Below are positions 7,476-14,859 of a stretch of DNA of 22,433 bases, piece by piece. The position numbers and the translations under genes were made by a program. A model generated the notes under the pieces. It saw only the letters and a list, made by a program, of their open reading frames with translations. It searched no databases and had not been told where the DNA came from. The stretch's first letter is position 1; each line of letters opens with the position of its first letter. The DNA lies in contig JBJTQN010000160.1 in assembly GCA_046075665.1 (NCBI GenBank), positions 1-22,433 of the forward strand. The letters are read 5' to 3'. Source of the stretch: CAIRTT01 sp046075665. GTDB lineage: Bacteria > Armatimonadota > Armatimonadia > Armatimonadales > Armatimonadaceae.

Positions 7476-7502
7476 CCCCCGTCTGGTTCGACCAAACGGG
7501 GG
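7476..7502 (-). terminator. Terminator hairpin downstream of the oxidase pseudogene
   Basis: A 12-position stem with one C-A mismatch and loop TCG: CCCCCGT...TGGT against ACCA...ACGGGGG. On the minus strand it is followed by GAATTTTTC, a usable T-tract; on the plus strand TATTGCC follows. It therefore best fits transcripts of the minus-strand oxidase remnant, and could also slow readthrough from the SCO gene. Confidence 0.65.
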
Positions 7503-7509
7503 TATTGCC

Positions 7510-8296
7510 TTACGGGATAACGTTTACCCACCCCATCATGGCCAAATCTTAATGACCAAGATTGTGACAATGAACCGTGTACTTACCGGCGAACTTGTGG
7601 AACTCAATATAGATTTCTGCCTCATCTCCCCCGGGTGAGTTGAGCACATCCTTACGGCCACGTTCCTGTGGCGGTACCGAACTTCCATTCCGCGAAAGTA
7701 CGCGGAAATTTTCCACATGCAAGTGGAATGGATGGTGCCAGCCTCCTGCTTTTGCCGCGACAATCCAGCGTTCAGCAGTGTGCAGAAGGCAAGTAAATAG
7801 AGGCCGGTCTCGATCCCAAAATCTATCGTTAATCTGCCATCCGCCGTTCCGACGATGGAACTCCAGCCTTCTCGTCGCGACAACGGTTGAGAGTTCAGGA
7901 GGCGGTATCACTTGAAGCGTAAATAGTAACCAGCTTGGGTCTGGGGCTGTTCGGTCAACGACAGACAACAGCTGAGGTTGCTAGACCTTGCCGACACTCT
8001 TGGGCTTATTTCCATCCGTCTGCTCTACATCGTTGATAAGAGCAAGCTGTGTGCCCACCGGGTAGCGACTGAAGTCAACCACAATTTCATAGCGCTCACC
8101 GGGAACCATGTAGACCGAATTGACCTGAACGGGTGCCGGCAGCAGGCCACCATCCGATGCGATGATGTGGAATGGCGCGTTGTTACTTAGAGCTAAATTA
8201 TAGTGTCTTGCCTGAGATGCACAGAGTAAACGGAATCGATACTTCCGTGCGGCAACCCGAAGATACGGCTGGACTTTGCCGTTTACACAGACGTAA
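7510..8296 (-). pseudogene. Third multicopper oxidase copy, 5'-truncated with two nonsense codons
   Basis: Minus-strand sequence homologous to the C-terminal half of both intact oxidases. It starts abruptly at CVNGKVQPY (about 8290), so the first ~235 residues with motifs HxHGG and WYHDH are missing. An in-frame TAG at 7981-7983 replaces the residue before QPQLL. A second nonsense codon, TAA at 7549-7551, replaces the Glu of HCHNLGHE. Beyond it the frame continues DLAMMGWVNVIP to the ancestral TAA at 7510-7512. HPFHLH is intact. No SCO-like gene follows, and the ATG that starts SCO in the other modules is absent (AACGTT instead of GATGTT). The identity pattern is mosaic between the two intact paralogues. 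Confidence 0.9.
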
Positions 8297-8337
8297 CAAT
8301 TTAACAATAGATAATATACTTTGTTTACACAAACGTA
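8281..8337. repeat. 15-bp direct repeat at the pseudogene truncation point
   Basis: GTTTACACAGACGTA at 8281-8295 and GTTTACACAAACGTA at 8323-8337 differ at one base and flank an AT-rich 27-nt spacer. The first copy is the last oxidase-homologous sequence of the pseudogene, so the repeat marks the breakpoint. Confidence 0.6.
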
Positions 8338-8840
8338 CACCGTGATAATCGTTATTTGTCGAGCGGTAACTGGTTGAGCATGCGCATGCGATGCTAAGTA
8401 CAGAATGTTGGCATTGACGTGATGCCAATGAGCTCACAATCTCCGACAAGTGGGTATTGCCACGATGTCGCATTCGTTGGTTCGGATATCCCGTGGTAGA
8501 TGCTGCACCCTCCAACGATCGAAACCTCAGCAGTTCGTCGGCGTTCAAATGCATCCCAGATCAGACAACAGACCCATTTGCGCAATTGGTCCGATTTAAA
8601 CTTCGGCTATTCTAATAGTCGTGTGGGTTCAAATGTTCGCATAACTTGAACATAACATTATTCCGATGGTGTCTGTTGTATATCAAATAAGCCTTGATGA
8701 ACTGTCACAGCACCGTATTTTCACCAGAAAACCATTAACTTTTCATTATTGTAATGGCGAAGGCAATATTCCAATATGCCTAGTAACGGGTTGACCGCTG
8801 CAGGTACAAACAACAGGTTTCAGATTTATCAGGAGACAGA
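8297..8840. other. 544-nt region without a recognisable gene
   Basis: No oxidase remnant is visible in any frame beyond the breakpoint. On the plus strand, a frame from ATG 8422 runs about 75 codons with one TAG but resembles nothing I know. Local structure includes a TTGGCAT/ATGCCAA inverted repeat at 8408-8428. The right half becomes AT-rich and should contain the promoter of the second oxidase. Confidence 0.6.
8694..8721 (+). promoter_or_regulatory. Candidate promoter of MCO 2
   Basis: TTGATG (8694-8699) and TATTTT (8716-8721) are separated by 16 nt in the AT-rich leader of the second oxidase gene. This is a plausible but weak match to a sigma-70 consensus; other placements are possible. 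Confidence 0.3.
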
Positions 8841-10337
8841 ATGATGTTTATAAAGAAAAAGAGGACAGTTAACGCCGTCCGCCCGTTTGTGGAGGCGCTC
8901 CCGATTCCACAGCGCCTTGCACCGTCCCAAGAAATCCTCGGCCAGCCACTTGAAGCTCGCATGTATTCTTTTGGTCAACCAAATCTCGTCGTTTTGGAAG
9001 AGAAGGAAGCCTACCACCAGTTCCACTCTGATATCCCACCAACGCTGATGTGGACCTACAACGGAACATTCCCAGGACCAACCATTGTTCACCGCTTGGG
9101 TCAGAGCACTGTCATTCGACGCATCAACAACCTCAACCCAAACTACACCGGCTTTGGCATCCTCAAAACCGTAATCCACCACCACGGTGGAATGCAGGCT
9201 CCAGTGGATGATGGCTGGCCAACAGACTACATTCTCCCAGGACAGCAACGTGACTACCTCATCCCGAACGCTCTGCCGGACGCAAACGACCGCTCCTACT
9301 GGGGTTCCTCTCTCTGGTATCACGACCATGTCGCAGACCACACCGCCGGCAACGTCTACAATGGTCTCGCCGGGTTTGTGCAACAGTTCGATGCCTTTGA
9401 TTCCGACAACGAAAATGACCCAAGCCCAACGGCACTGCGCCTGCCAAGCGGTCAATACGATATCCCGCTCGTGTTCTCAGATTACATCCTGAACACCGAT
9501 GGCTCACTCTTCTTCGATCAACTTGAGGACAAGGGGCAAGTTGGAAACCTGTTCACGGTCAATGGCAAGATCCAGCCATACTTTAACGTCGCCGCCCGCA
9601 AGTACCGCTTCCGCCTATTGGTCGCAAGCCAAGGACGTCACTACGAATTCTACCTAAGCAATGGTGCACCGTTCCAGGTCATCTCATCCGATGGTGGTCT
9701 CCTCGAGGCACCCGTCACGATGCGCCGACTGTACATGGTTCCGGGTGAGCGCTACGACATCATCATCGACTTCTCGCAGTTCCCACTTGGCACTCAGATT
9801 GCGTTGATGAATGACCTGTTCCACATGGATGGCAACAAACCTGAAGAAATCCGCGTCCCTCAACCGCAGCTGCTATTTGTCGTTGATCGGAATGCACCGG
9901 ATCCATCACAGGTCCCTGCGCGCCTCAATGTGATCCCACCTCCGGACACCAGCAAAGTCGTCGCAACACGACGCATCGAGTTTGACCGTCGTAATGGTGG
10001 ATGGCAAATCAACCGTCGATTCTGGGACCCAACCCGACCATTGTTTACTGCCAAGGCTAACACGACCGAAGTTTGGAACCTAATAGTCGGAAGCGGCGGC
10101 TGGCATCATCCATTCCACATCCATGTCGACAATGTTCGAATCCTTAGCCGTAACGGAAGAGCTGCTGCGGTTCCACTTCACGAGCGTGGTCGAAAGGATG
10201 TCATCAACGTCCCGGGTGGTACCCAAGCACAAGTCTTGATGAAGTTCCACTCGTACACGGGACGCTATATCCTGCACTGCCACAATCTGGGGCACGAAGA
10301 TCTCTACATGATGGGGTGGATTGATGTTCGTCCGTAA
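8841..10337 (+). CDS. Multicopper oxidase 2 (CotA-like)
   Basis: A 498-residue paralogue of the oxidase at 5332, similar over its full length. Copper motifs: HHHGG near 113-117, WYHDHVADH near 160, HPFHIH near 425, and HCHNLGHEDLYM at about 479-490 with Met490 as probable axial ligand. As in MCO 1 there is no signal peptide; the N-terminus MMFIKKKRTVNAVRPFVEAL has basic residues but no hydrophobic core. AGGAG at 8831-8835 serves ATG 8841 (5 nt) or ATG 8844 (8 nt). The gene end overlaps the second SCO-like gene by 14 nt, exactly as in module 1. The natural substrate is unknown. Confidence 0.93.
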   Translation: MMFIKKKRTVNAVRPFVEALPIPQRLAPSQEILGQPLEARMYSFGQPNLVVLEEKEAYHQFHSDIPPTLMWTYNGTFPGPTIVHRLGQSTVIRRINNLNPNYTGFGILKTVIHHHGGMQAPVDDGWPTDYILPGQQRDYLIPNALPDANDRSYWGSSLWYHDHVADHTAGNVYNGLAGFVQQFDAFDSDNENDPSPTALRLPSGQYDIPLVFSDYILNTDGSLFFDQLEDKGQVGNLFTVNGKIQPYFNVAARKYRFRLLVASQGRHYEFYLSNGAPFQVISSDGGLLEAPVTMRRLYMVPGERYDIIIDFSQFPLGTQIALMNDLFHMDGNKPEEIRVPQPQLLFVVDRNAPDPSQVPARLNVIPPPDTSKVVATRRIEFDRRNGGWQINRRFWDPTRPLFTAKANTTEVWNLIVGSGGWHHPFHIHVDNVRILSRNGRAAAVPLHERGRKDVINVPGGTQAQVLMKFHSYTGRYILHCHNLGHEDLYMMGWIDVRP

Positions 10338-10932
10338 ATTTGGTCCCCCTGAACTCTCACCAGACATTCAGCGCTTGCTTGTGCCAGCCAAGTCTGAGGA
10401 TCGGCAAGAACCGATCAGCCAGCTGTTGGACATTCCCCTTGTGACCCACAAGGGGAGGACCACAACGACAAAGCTGATTGGAAACCGGGGCGTGATTCTC
10501 CAACTGTTCTACACGCGTTGCGATGGAACATGCCCAGGGACAACTGCTCTGCTTACGAATACATCCAAGGTCCTCGGGAAACGACTGGGCAAAGACATCA
10601 CTATCCTGTCCATTTCTCTGGATACCACCAGAGAAACGGTCGCGGATATCAAAAACTACGCCCGGAACCACAACATTCCGGATGGCTGGTACATCGCAGC
10701 GGTGTCTCCATCGGATGCGAATTCTCTCCTCCGACAGCTACGGCTCCCAGAGGTCAAACTCGGCGGAATTGGCCGAATCAAGCACACTGAAATGGTCTAT
10801 TACGGAACCAACACCGGTAAGCGTTGGAAAATGATGGCAAGCAAAGCCGCGACACCGCAGCTGCTGGCAAAAATGGTGATGTTCACCCACAACACCACGA
10901 TGCCTGCCGAGGCATTCACACCCGGCTTGTAG
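10324..10932 (+). CDS. SCO1/SenC-like copper chaperone 2
   Basis: About 202 residues, paralogous to the protein at 6803. Copper-site residues: C66 and C70 in LFYTRCDGTCPG and candidate His154 in IKHTEMVYYG. No membrane anchor or signal peptide is visible. I choose ATG 10324 rather than the adjacent TTG 10321. It gives the same 14-nt overlap with the upstream oxidase stop as in module 1, and the same ATGTTC beginning. The probable role is copper delivery to MCO 2. It ends in a short extra tail (EAFTPGL) and faces the zinc dehydrogenase gene across a large hairpin. Confidence 0.88.
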   Translation: MFVRKFGPPELSPDIQRLLVPAKSEDRQEPISQLLDIPLVTHKGRTTTTKLIGNRGVILQLFYTRCDGTCPGTTALLTNTSKVLGKRLGKDITILSISLDTTRETVADIKNYARNHNIPDGWYIAAVSPSDANSLLRQLRLPEVKLGGIGRIKHTEMVYYGTNTGKRWKMMASKAATPQLLAKMVMFTHNTTMPAEAFTPGL

Positions 10933-10948
10933 TCGGCTGTGATAACAA

Positions 10949-10994
10949 CATCAGGGTCTGTACGGTTTTCCTGTTTACCGTACAGGCCCTGATG
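10949..10994. terminator. 17-bp stem-loop between convergent genes
   Basis: CATCAGGGTCTGTACGG (10949-10965) pairs with CCGTACAGGCCCTGATG (10978-10994) around a 12-nt loop, with one G-T wobble. It lies between the convergent SCO 2 and dehydrogenase genes and is probably a bidirectional terminator, but no T-tract follows on either strand, so intrinsic termination is not certain. Confidence 0.6.
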
Positions 10995-10999
10995 CAAGT

Positions 11000-12070
11000 C
11001 TAAGACATCGTGAAGCCAACACGGTGATATTGCCCACTTTCCCCGGTTTGAAGGACTCGGGCATGGTCTTTTAGTGGAAGAAGACTACCGAACGTCAGAT
11101 AGTCCAGCAGGATATCAACATGGGCAGAAACGAAGGCCAATCCCCTGACAAGATGTTCAGAGCGATAGTTATGGATGCCTTTGATGGTGATGCATTTTCG
11201 GATGACGGCTTCCATATCGAGGGGAAGTGCCGGGGATGGGAAAACCGCTCCAGCAAACACAATCGTTCCACCGATGGCCAAATGCTGCATTAGCTGCTGA
11301 AAATCAGTAACATGTCCAGCGAGCTCAAGATAGGTGTCAACCAATGCACCATCGGTCACATCCGGAAGCATCAAGGACATACTCTCCGGTGCGATTGCCA
11401 GGATGCCCATTCGATTGGCATCCGCACGGCGTTCAGCCCTCGATTCAGCGCATACAACCACGTGCGCTCCGCTACTCCGGGCCATCAAGGCGGCTTGTAT
11501 CCCCAGCTGGCCCGCTCCATTAATTAGAACAACCTTGTCCCGAACATCGCCAGCAGCCTCCATTACCGCACACACCGTTGCGGTCGAACATCCAATCGTC
11601 GCGGCTAGTTTGGATGGAATATGCTCTGGAACGCGCAAAATCCCAGTTCCAGGTTTCAAAACCTGATACTCAGCAAATCCCCCTGTCCACTTTTCATGAC
11701 TCGCCAACATCGCATGACCGTACTTTGTGGCTCCTGGACACTTTTGGGGCCATCCACGGTTACAAACATCACAGCCACCGCAGCTCGCGACAACAGACCA
11801 AATCACTCTGTCGCCCACCCGAAGCGGGATGCCCTGCATGTCACTCATGGGACCATTCAAACCGAAACGGTCAATCACCGACACGGTTTCATGCCCAAGG
11901 ACTAGGGGAGTCGGAGCTGTGCGACGGTGAAAAATTGTATGGAGGTCGCTGCTACACACAAGCGCTGTGTCGAGCTTAACGCGGACCTCTCCCATTGCTG
12001 GATCAGGGCAAGGATGCTCCTCCAAGGACAGCTGCCCATAATCCCCGCGGTACACAAGCATTGATGCCAT
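11000..12070 (-). CDS. Zinc-dependent medium-chain dehydrogenase (phosphonate-associated type)
   Basis: A 356-residue medium-chain dehydrogenase/reductase. Catalytic zinc ligands are the Cys of VCSSDLHT near 39 and the His-Glu of LGHETV near 60. The structural zinc site is CGGCDVCNRGWPQKC near 96-110. The Rossmann motif GAGQLG near 185 binds NAD(P). It should oxidise an alcohol or reduce an aldehyde in the cytosol. The CSSDLHT/GHE pattern resembles the alcohol dehydrogenases found in phosphonate-catabolism loci, but I see no phosphonate enzyme in the window. Its ATG shares one base with the TAA of the transporter gene upstream, so the two form a translationally coupled operon. Confidence 0.88.
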   Translation of the reverse strand: MASMLVYRGDYGQLSLEEHPCPDPAMGEVRVKLDTALVCSSDLHTIFHRRTAPTPLVLGHETVSVIDRFGLNGPMSDMQGIPLRVGDRVIWSVVASCGGCDVCNRGWPQKCPGATKYGHAMLASHEKWTGGFAEYQVLKPGTGILRVPEHIPSKLAATIGCSTATVCAVMEAAGDVRDKVVLINGAGQLGIQAALMARSSGAHVVVCAESRAERRADANRMGILAIAPESMSLMLPDVTDGALVDTYLELAGHVTDFQQLMQHLAIGGTIVFAGAVFPSPALPLDMEAVIRKCITIKGIHNYRSEHLVRGLAFVSAHVDILLDYLTFGSLLPLKDHARVLQTGESGQYHRVGFTMS

Positions 12071-13344
12071 TACAAAGTCCCTCTCTGCCCGGAAATCCGG
12101 GCTGATGCTCTGGCTGTCAGAATCAACGCGACCACCAGTGTTGCGATGGATGACAGGGATACCCAGAGTCCAATGGCTTCAAAGAGGCCCAGAATGCTAC
12201 CTGAGCGCTGCAGCACCGGTTTCATCAACAAGGCTCCAACATAGGCCAGATACGCAATTGCATCCGCAAGTGTCAAGAGAAATGCCGCAGATCCAGGCCG
12301 GCGAACGATTGCAATCCAACGTTCGAAGACTGTTGTATGGATGAGCACATATGGGAGATAATTTCCGGAACCGACCATCGTCAGGTAAACAAACCCATTC
12401 ACAGCCCCAAATCGATTGAGCAGTATGGAAAGGGGCACAAAGGAAAATCCGACAATGCCAAGTACAAGCGCTGTAGCGAAGGCAATACGGTTTGTCCGGA
12501 TAATGGATGTCAGGCCTGCGATCAGCGTGACGATGGCGGCGATGATAGCTTCAGACTGTGTGAAGACAAGGGCACTTCCAGTGACGTTCAAGCCTTTGAG
12601 CAACTCCGGCATATAGTCCGCGCGGAACCCTCGGAGGACGGTTAGCATTGTGTACGAGAACACGATGCAGACATATGCGAACCCCAGAAACCGTAAAAGC
12701 TGTACTCTGCCGATACTGCCAAGTGGAGGTCTTGCTGCACGTTCATCTATATCTTCCGTCGATGGTTGAGGTACCTTCGCCAGCATCCAAACAAAAACGG
12801 TAAATGGCAGGAGAAACATCCCGCCCGTGATCATGGGCATCGCATACAAGCCAGCTCCGGAGCTCAATACAAAACTACCAACGGTCTTAGCCGCTCCGTC
12901 AGCAACAATATAGCTTCCACACAGTCCCGCAGCCATTGCCTCGGTAAGACGGCGACCTTCAAGAAAGCTGAGGAGCATGCCGAAAATCATCCCTAGTGGA
13001 AGACCATTAAGGAACATCGCCGCGGGTTTGAACGAGACTGGTAGGAAATTTAGGAGCAATAAAGCAAGCTCGGCGATAACGACGAGGCCAATGAGGACCC
13101 CTGCCCGCTTTACAATGGGGAGTTCAGTGATGACTCTGACCCCGATAAACTTGGACAGCATGTAACCACAGAGCTGAGCAATCACAAGTCCGGTTTTGAT
13201 ATCAACGCCGTAGAGGAGTTCATTGGGGTAGGTTGCGGCAGTAAATGGCTTGCGTAGACCGTACATGCAAAAGTACGCCCCGACGGATGCAACCATTGCC
13301 CACCAGAGTTGGTGGGTCATTTTCTTGTCATGCGCAACTAACAA
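12070..13344 (-). CDS. DUF5690 / major-facilitator-type membrane transporter
   Basis: About 424 residues with 12 predicted membrane helices. The N-terminal YFCMYGLRKPFTAATY followed by a LVIAQLCGYMLSKFIG stretch is characteristic of DUF5690 proteins, which are distantly related to the organophosphate-antiporter MFS branch. In other genomes this family is found beside zinc dehydrogenases and phosphonatase-like hydrolases, consistent with uptake of a phosphonate or phosphorylated compound; that substrate is inferred. The start is TTG 13344 with GGAGAT about 6-8 nt upstream, or ATG 13320, which lacks a clear Shine-Dalgarno. It is the first gene of an operon with the dehydrogenase, overlapping it by one base (TAATG). 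Confidence 0.82.
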   Translation of the reverse strand: MLVAHDKKMTHQLWWAMVASVGAYFCMYGLRKPFTAATYPNELLYGVDIKTGLVIAQLCGYMLSKFIGVRVITELPIVKRAGVLIGLVVIAELALLLLNFLPVSFKPAAMFLNGLPLGMIFGMLLSFLEGRRLTEAMAAGLCGSYIVADGAAKTVGSFVLSSGAGLYAMPMITGGMFLLPFTVFVWMLAKVPQPSTEDIDERAARPPLGSIGRVQLLRFLGFAYVCIVFSYTMLTVLRGFRADYMPELLKGLNVTGSALVFTQSEAIIAAIVTLIAGLTSIIRTNRIAFATALVLGIVGFSFVPLSILLNRFGAVNGFVYLTMVGSGNYLPYVLIHTTVFERWIAIVRRPGSAAFLLTLADAIAYLAYVGALLMKPVLQRSGSILGLFEAIGLWVSLSSIATLVVALILTARASARISGQRGTL

Positions 13345-13508
13345 TGTTTGATCTCCGTAAAACGTATTGCAAAACAGTTTGTATACAGGTTATTGGAGTC
13401 ATTAACATCAAGCAAATGTAAAGAACGTTTGTTGATCGATCGCGAGTTTGTTGTTTCCGATGTCCTTTGCGCTTTTGACATTCTGTACGCGGATGCTGAG
13501 AAATGAAA

Positions 13509-13540
13509 ACACCCTCCGGCAAATGCTTGCCAAAGGGTGT
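13509..13540 (-). terminator. Terminator of the prepilin/lipoprotein unit
   Basis: ACACCCT (13509-13515) pairs with AGGGTGT (13534-13540) and GGCAA (13518-13522) with TTGCC (13527-13531) around an ATGC loop, with a 2x2 internal loop. On the minus strand it is followed by TTTTCATTTC. It lies about 23 nt beyond the lipoprotein stop. Confidence 0.75.
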
Positions 13541-13562
13541 CTTTGTTGGCGCTAACTGAAAA

Positions 13563-13808
13563 TTACTTTCCAGCGGCACCAGGAGGCATCATAGCGCCGG
13601 GAGGTGGTCCACCAGGGTTTCCACCTTGTCCCTTTTGTGTAGCTTCCTGCATCGCCTTCATCGCTTCAGGGGGCATTGGTGCACCCCGTGGGGTTTCCAT
13701 TGCCTTTACTTCGGTGTTGCTCATTGTTTTGTCACTACTCGAGCAACCAGCGAAGAGCGCTACCGCGCAGACTGCAACAAGTCCGGTGATGAGCGTACGT
13801 CCGAGCAT
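13563..13808 (-). CDS. Small proline/methionine-rich lipoprotein
   Basis: An 81-residue protein with a type II signal peptide: MLGRTLITGLVAVCAVALFAGC, lipobox LFAGC. The mature part of about 60 residues is low-complexity, rich in Pro, Gly, Met and Ala (PRGAPMPPEAMKAM and a PGGPPPGAMMPPG tail). I do not recognise a family; the composition suggests a disordered surface or periplasmic tether. ATG 13808 is chosen because it shares a base with the TAA of the prepilin gene (TAATG), implying translational coupling; an in-frame start at 13829 would add seven residues that break the signal peptide layout. Met-rich composition could bind copper, but nothing else supports this. Confidence 0.75.
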   Translation of the reverse strand: MLGRTLITGLVAVCAVALFAGCSSSDKTMSNTEVKAMETPRGAPMPPEAMKAMQEATQKGQGGNPGGPPPGAMMPPGAAGK

Positions 13809-14603
13809 TACGGGCGGTCCGCCAGCCACATGTTATTCGTAGCTGTTCCATCAGGGTTGGTCTGCTTTGGTTCCATTGCCTTGACGTGCCCATCGGCGAC
13901 GGCAAAGTTTGCCTTACCGGTGTGTCGTGGAAGGATGGAGCCATCACGGCCCGTTGGGTCATTAGCAGCCTTGATTGCACGTGTTCCATCCGGGATCAGA
14001 CTTGGGGATCCGGAGCAGTCCAACCAGTTGACACCAGTGACCATTGCACCGGGGCCCCACATGAGGACGTTTCCGTAGGATCCGCTTGCGCCCGACCAGA
14101 CGTGATGGCGCTCTGCCAGCAGAACGGTGTCTGCAGGGCGGCTGATTCCAGCGTTGGTCTGTGTGGTACGTCCCATCCAGGATTGGGACATTCCCATAAC
14201 ACCAAGGACGGACCATGCAGAGCCATCCCAGTTCATATAGCCATTTGATACGTAGCTAAGGCGTGGTCCTGCCCAGCTGGCATCGGTGCGGCCGGTCAGA
14301 GGATCGGATGGGCAGCGGAAGACCTGAACGTTTTTGACATATGGGGTTACGAGGCGGTACCAAGTACAGTCCCACCAGTTTTGCTGAAGGCCGGTTGGGA
14401 ATGTTTCATCGTAGTCCTGAACGTACATGATTGCCGCAAGGGACAGGTGCTTGAGGTTGGATGCACAGCTGGTCTGGCGTGCCTTCTCACGAGCCTGCGC
14501 AAAAACAGGGAAGAGAATTGCGGCCAGAATTGCAATGATGGCGATAACCACCAGAAGTTCAAATCAGCGTAAAACCGGCTTTGCGGTTGCGGTTAGTATT
14601 CAA
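13808..14603 (-). pseudogene. Frameshifted type II prepilin-like gene (H-x9-DG family)
   Basis: From TTG 14603 the frame reads MNTNRNRKAGFTLI, the start of a prepilin leader. One extra T in a TTT run (complement of 14561-14563) then shifts the frame. Past it the expected ELLVVIAIIAILAAI, FPVFAQAREKARQTSC and YVQDYDETFP follow without interruption to TAA 13808-13810. The C-terminus carries the H-x9-DG motif (RHTGKANFAVADGHVK). Intact members are exported pseudopilin-like proteins cleaved by prepilin peptidase after the Gly of GFTLIE. As read, no product has both the cleavage site and the mature domain; an internal GTG at 14551 gives a 247-residue form without a cleavage site. This is either a real lesion or a one-base sequence error. 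The downstream lipoprotein start overlaps its stop. Confidence 0.85.
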
Positions 14604-14721
14604 TTATAAGTGCGTCTTTCTTACACCCAGCATTGGGAGTTGATAACCATCGTTGGTCAGTGGATTCCGCAGTTGCGGTTTCCTTTGGGACGTTATGCGC
14701 CAGAACAGGCGCCACACCGTA

Positions 14722-14735
14722 GCAAAACGTTTTGC
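14722..14735. promoter_or_regulatory. Perfect 14-bp palindrome upstream of the prepilin gene
   Basis: GCAAAA-CG-TTTTGC is a perfect palindrome about 120 bp upstream of the prepilin start and about 125 bp past the tRNA. The symmetric half-sites suit a dimeric regulator (LacI-like sites have this style), but the ligand is unknown. Confidence 0.35.
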
Positions 14736-14859
14736 GAAGATGTCCTAAAAATACTACCGGATTGCAAAACTGCAGCATACTTCCCACGAATCAAAATGGG
14801 AGGTATTGCTATTTTATACGCTGAAATTGCAACAAAGGCGGGATGCCACCCATTCAGCA

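Noticed and set aside
7549..7983. Readthrough of the pseudogene stops as selenocysteine, given the nearby selC
   Set aside because: The stops are TAG and TAA, not TGA, and they sit at Glu and a Pro-like position of the family, not at Cys.
13328..13579. A small minus-strand open frame between the transporter and lipoprotein genes
   Set aside because: It crosses the terminator at 13509-13540, has no ribosome binding site and resembles nothing.
13563..13808. Met-rich lipoprotein as a copper-binding partner of the oxidases
   Set aside because: The Met residues are scattered in a Pro/Gly low-complexity region with no copper-motif spacing, and the gene is coupled to a prepilin, not to the oxidases.
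14555..14603. Programmed ribosomal frameshift in the prepilin gene
   Set aside because: The local sequence GATTTGAAC is not a classical slippery heptamer, and I see no stimulatory Shine-Dalgarno or downstream hairpin; prepilins are not known to use frameshifting.
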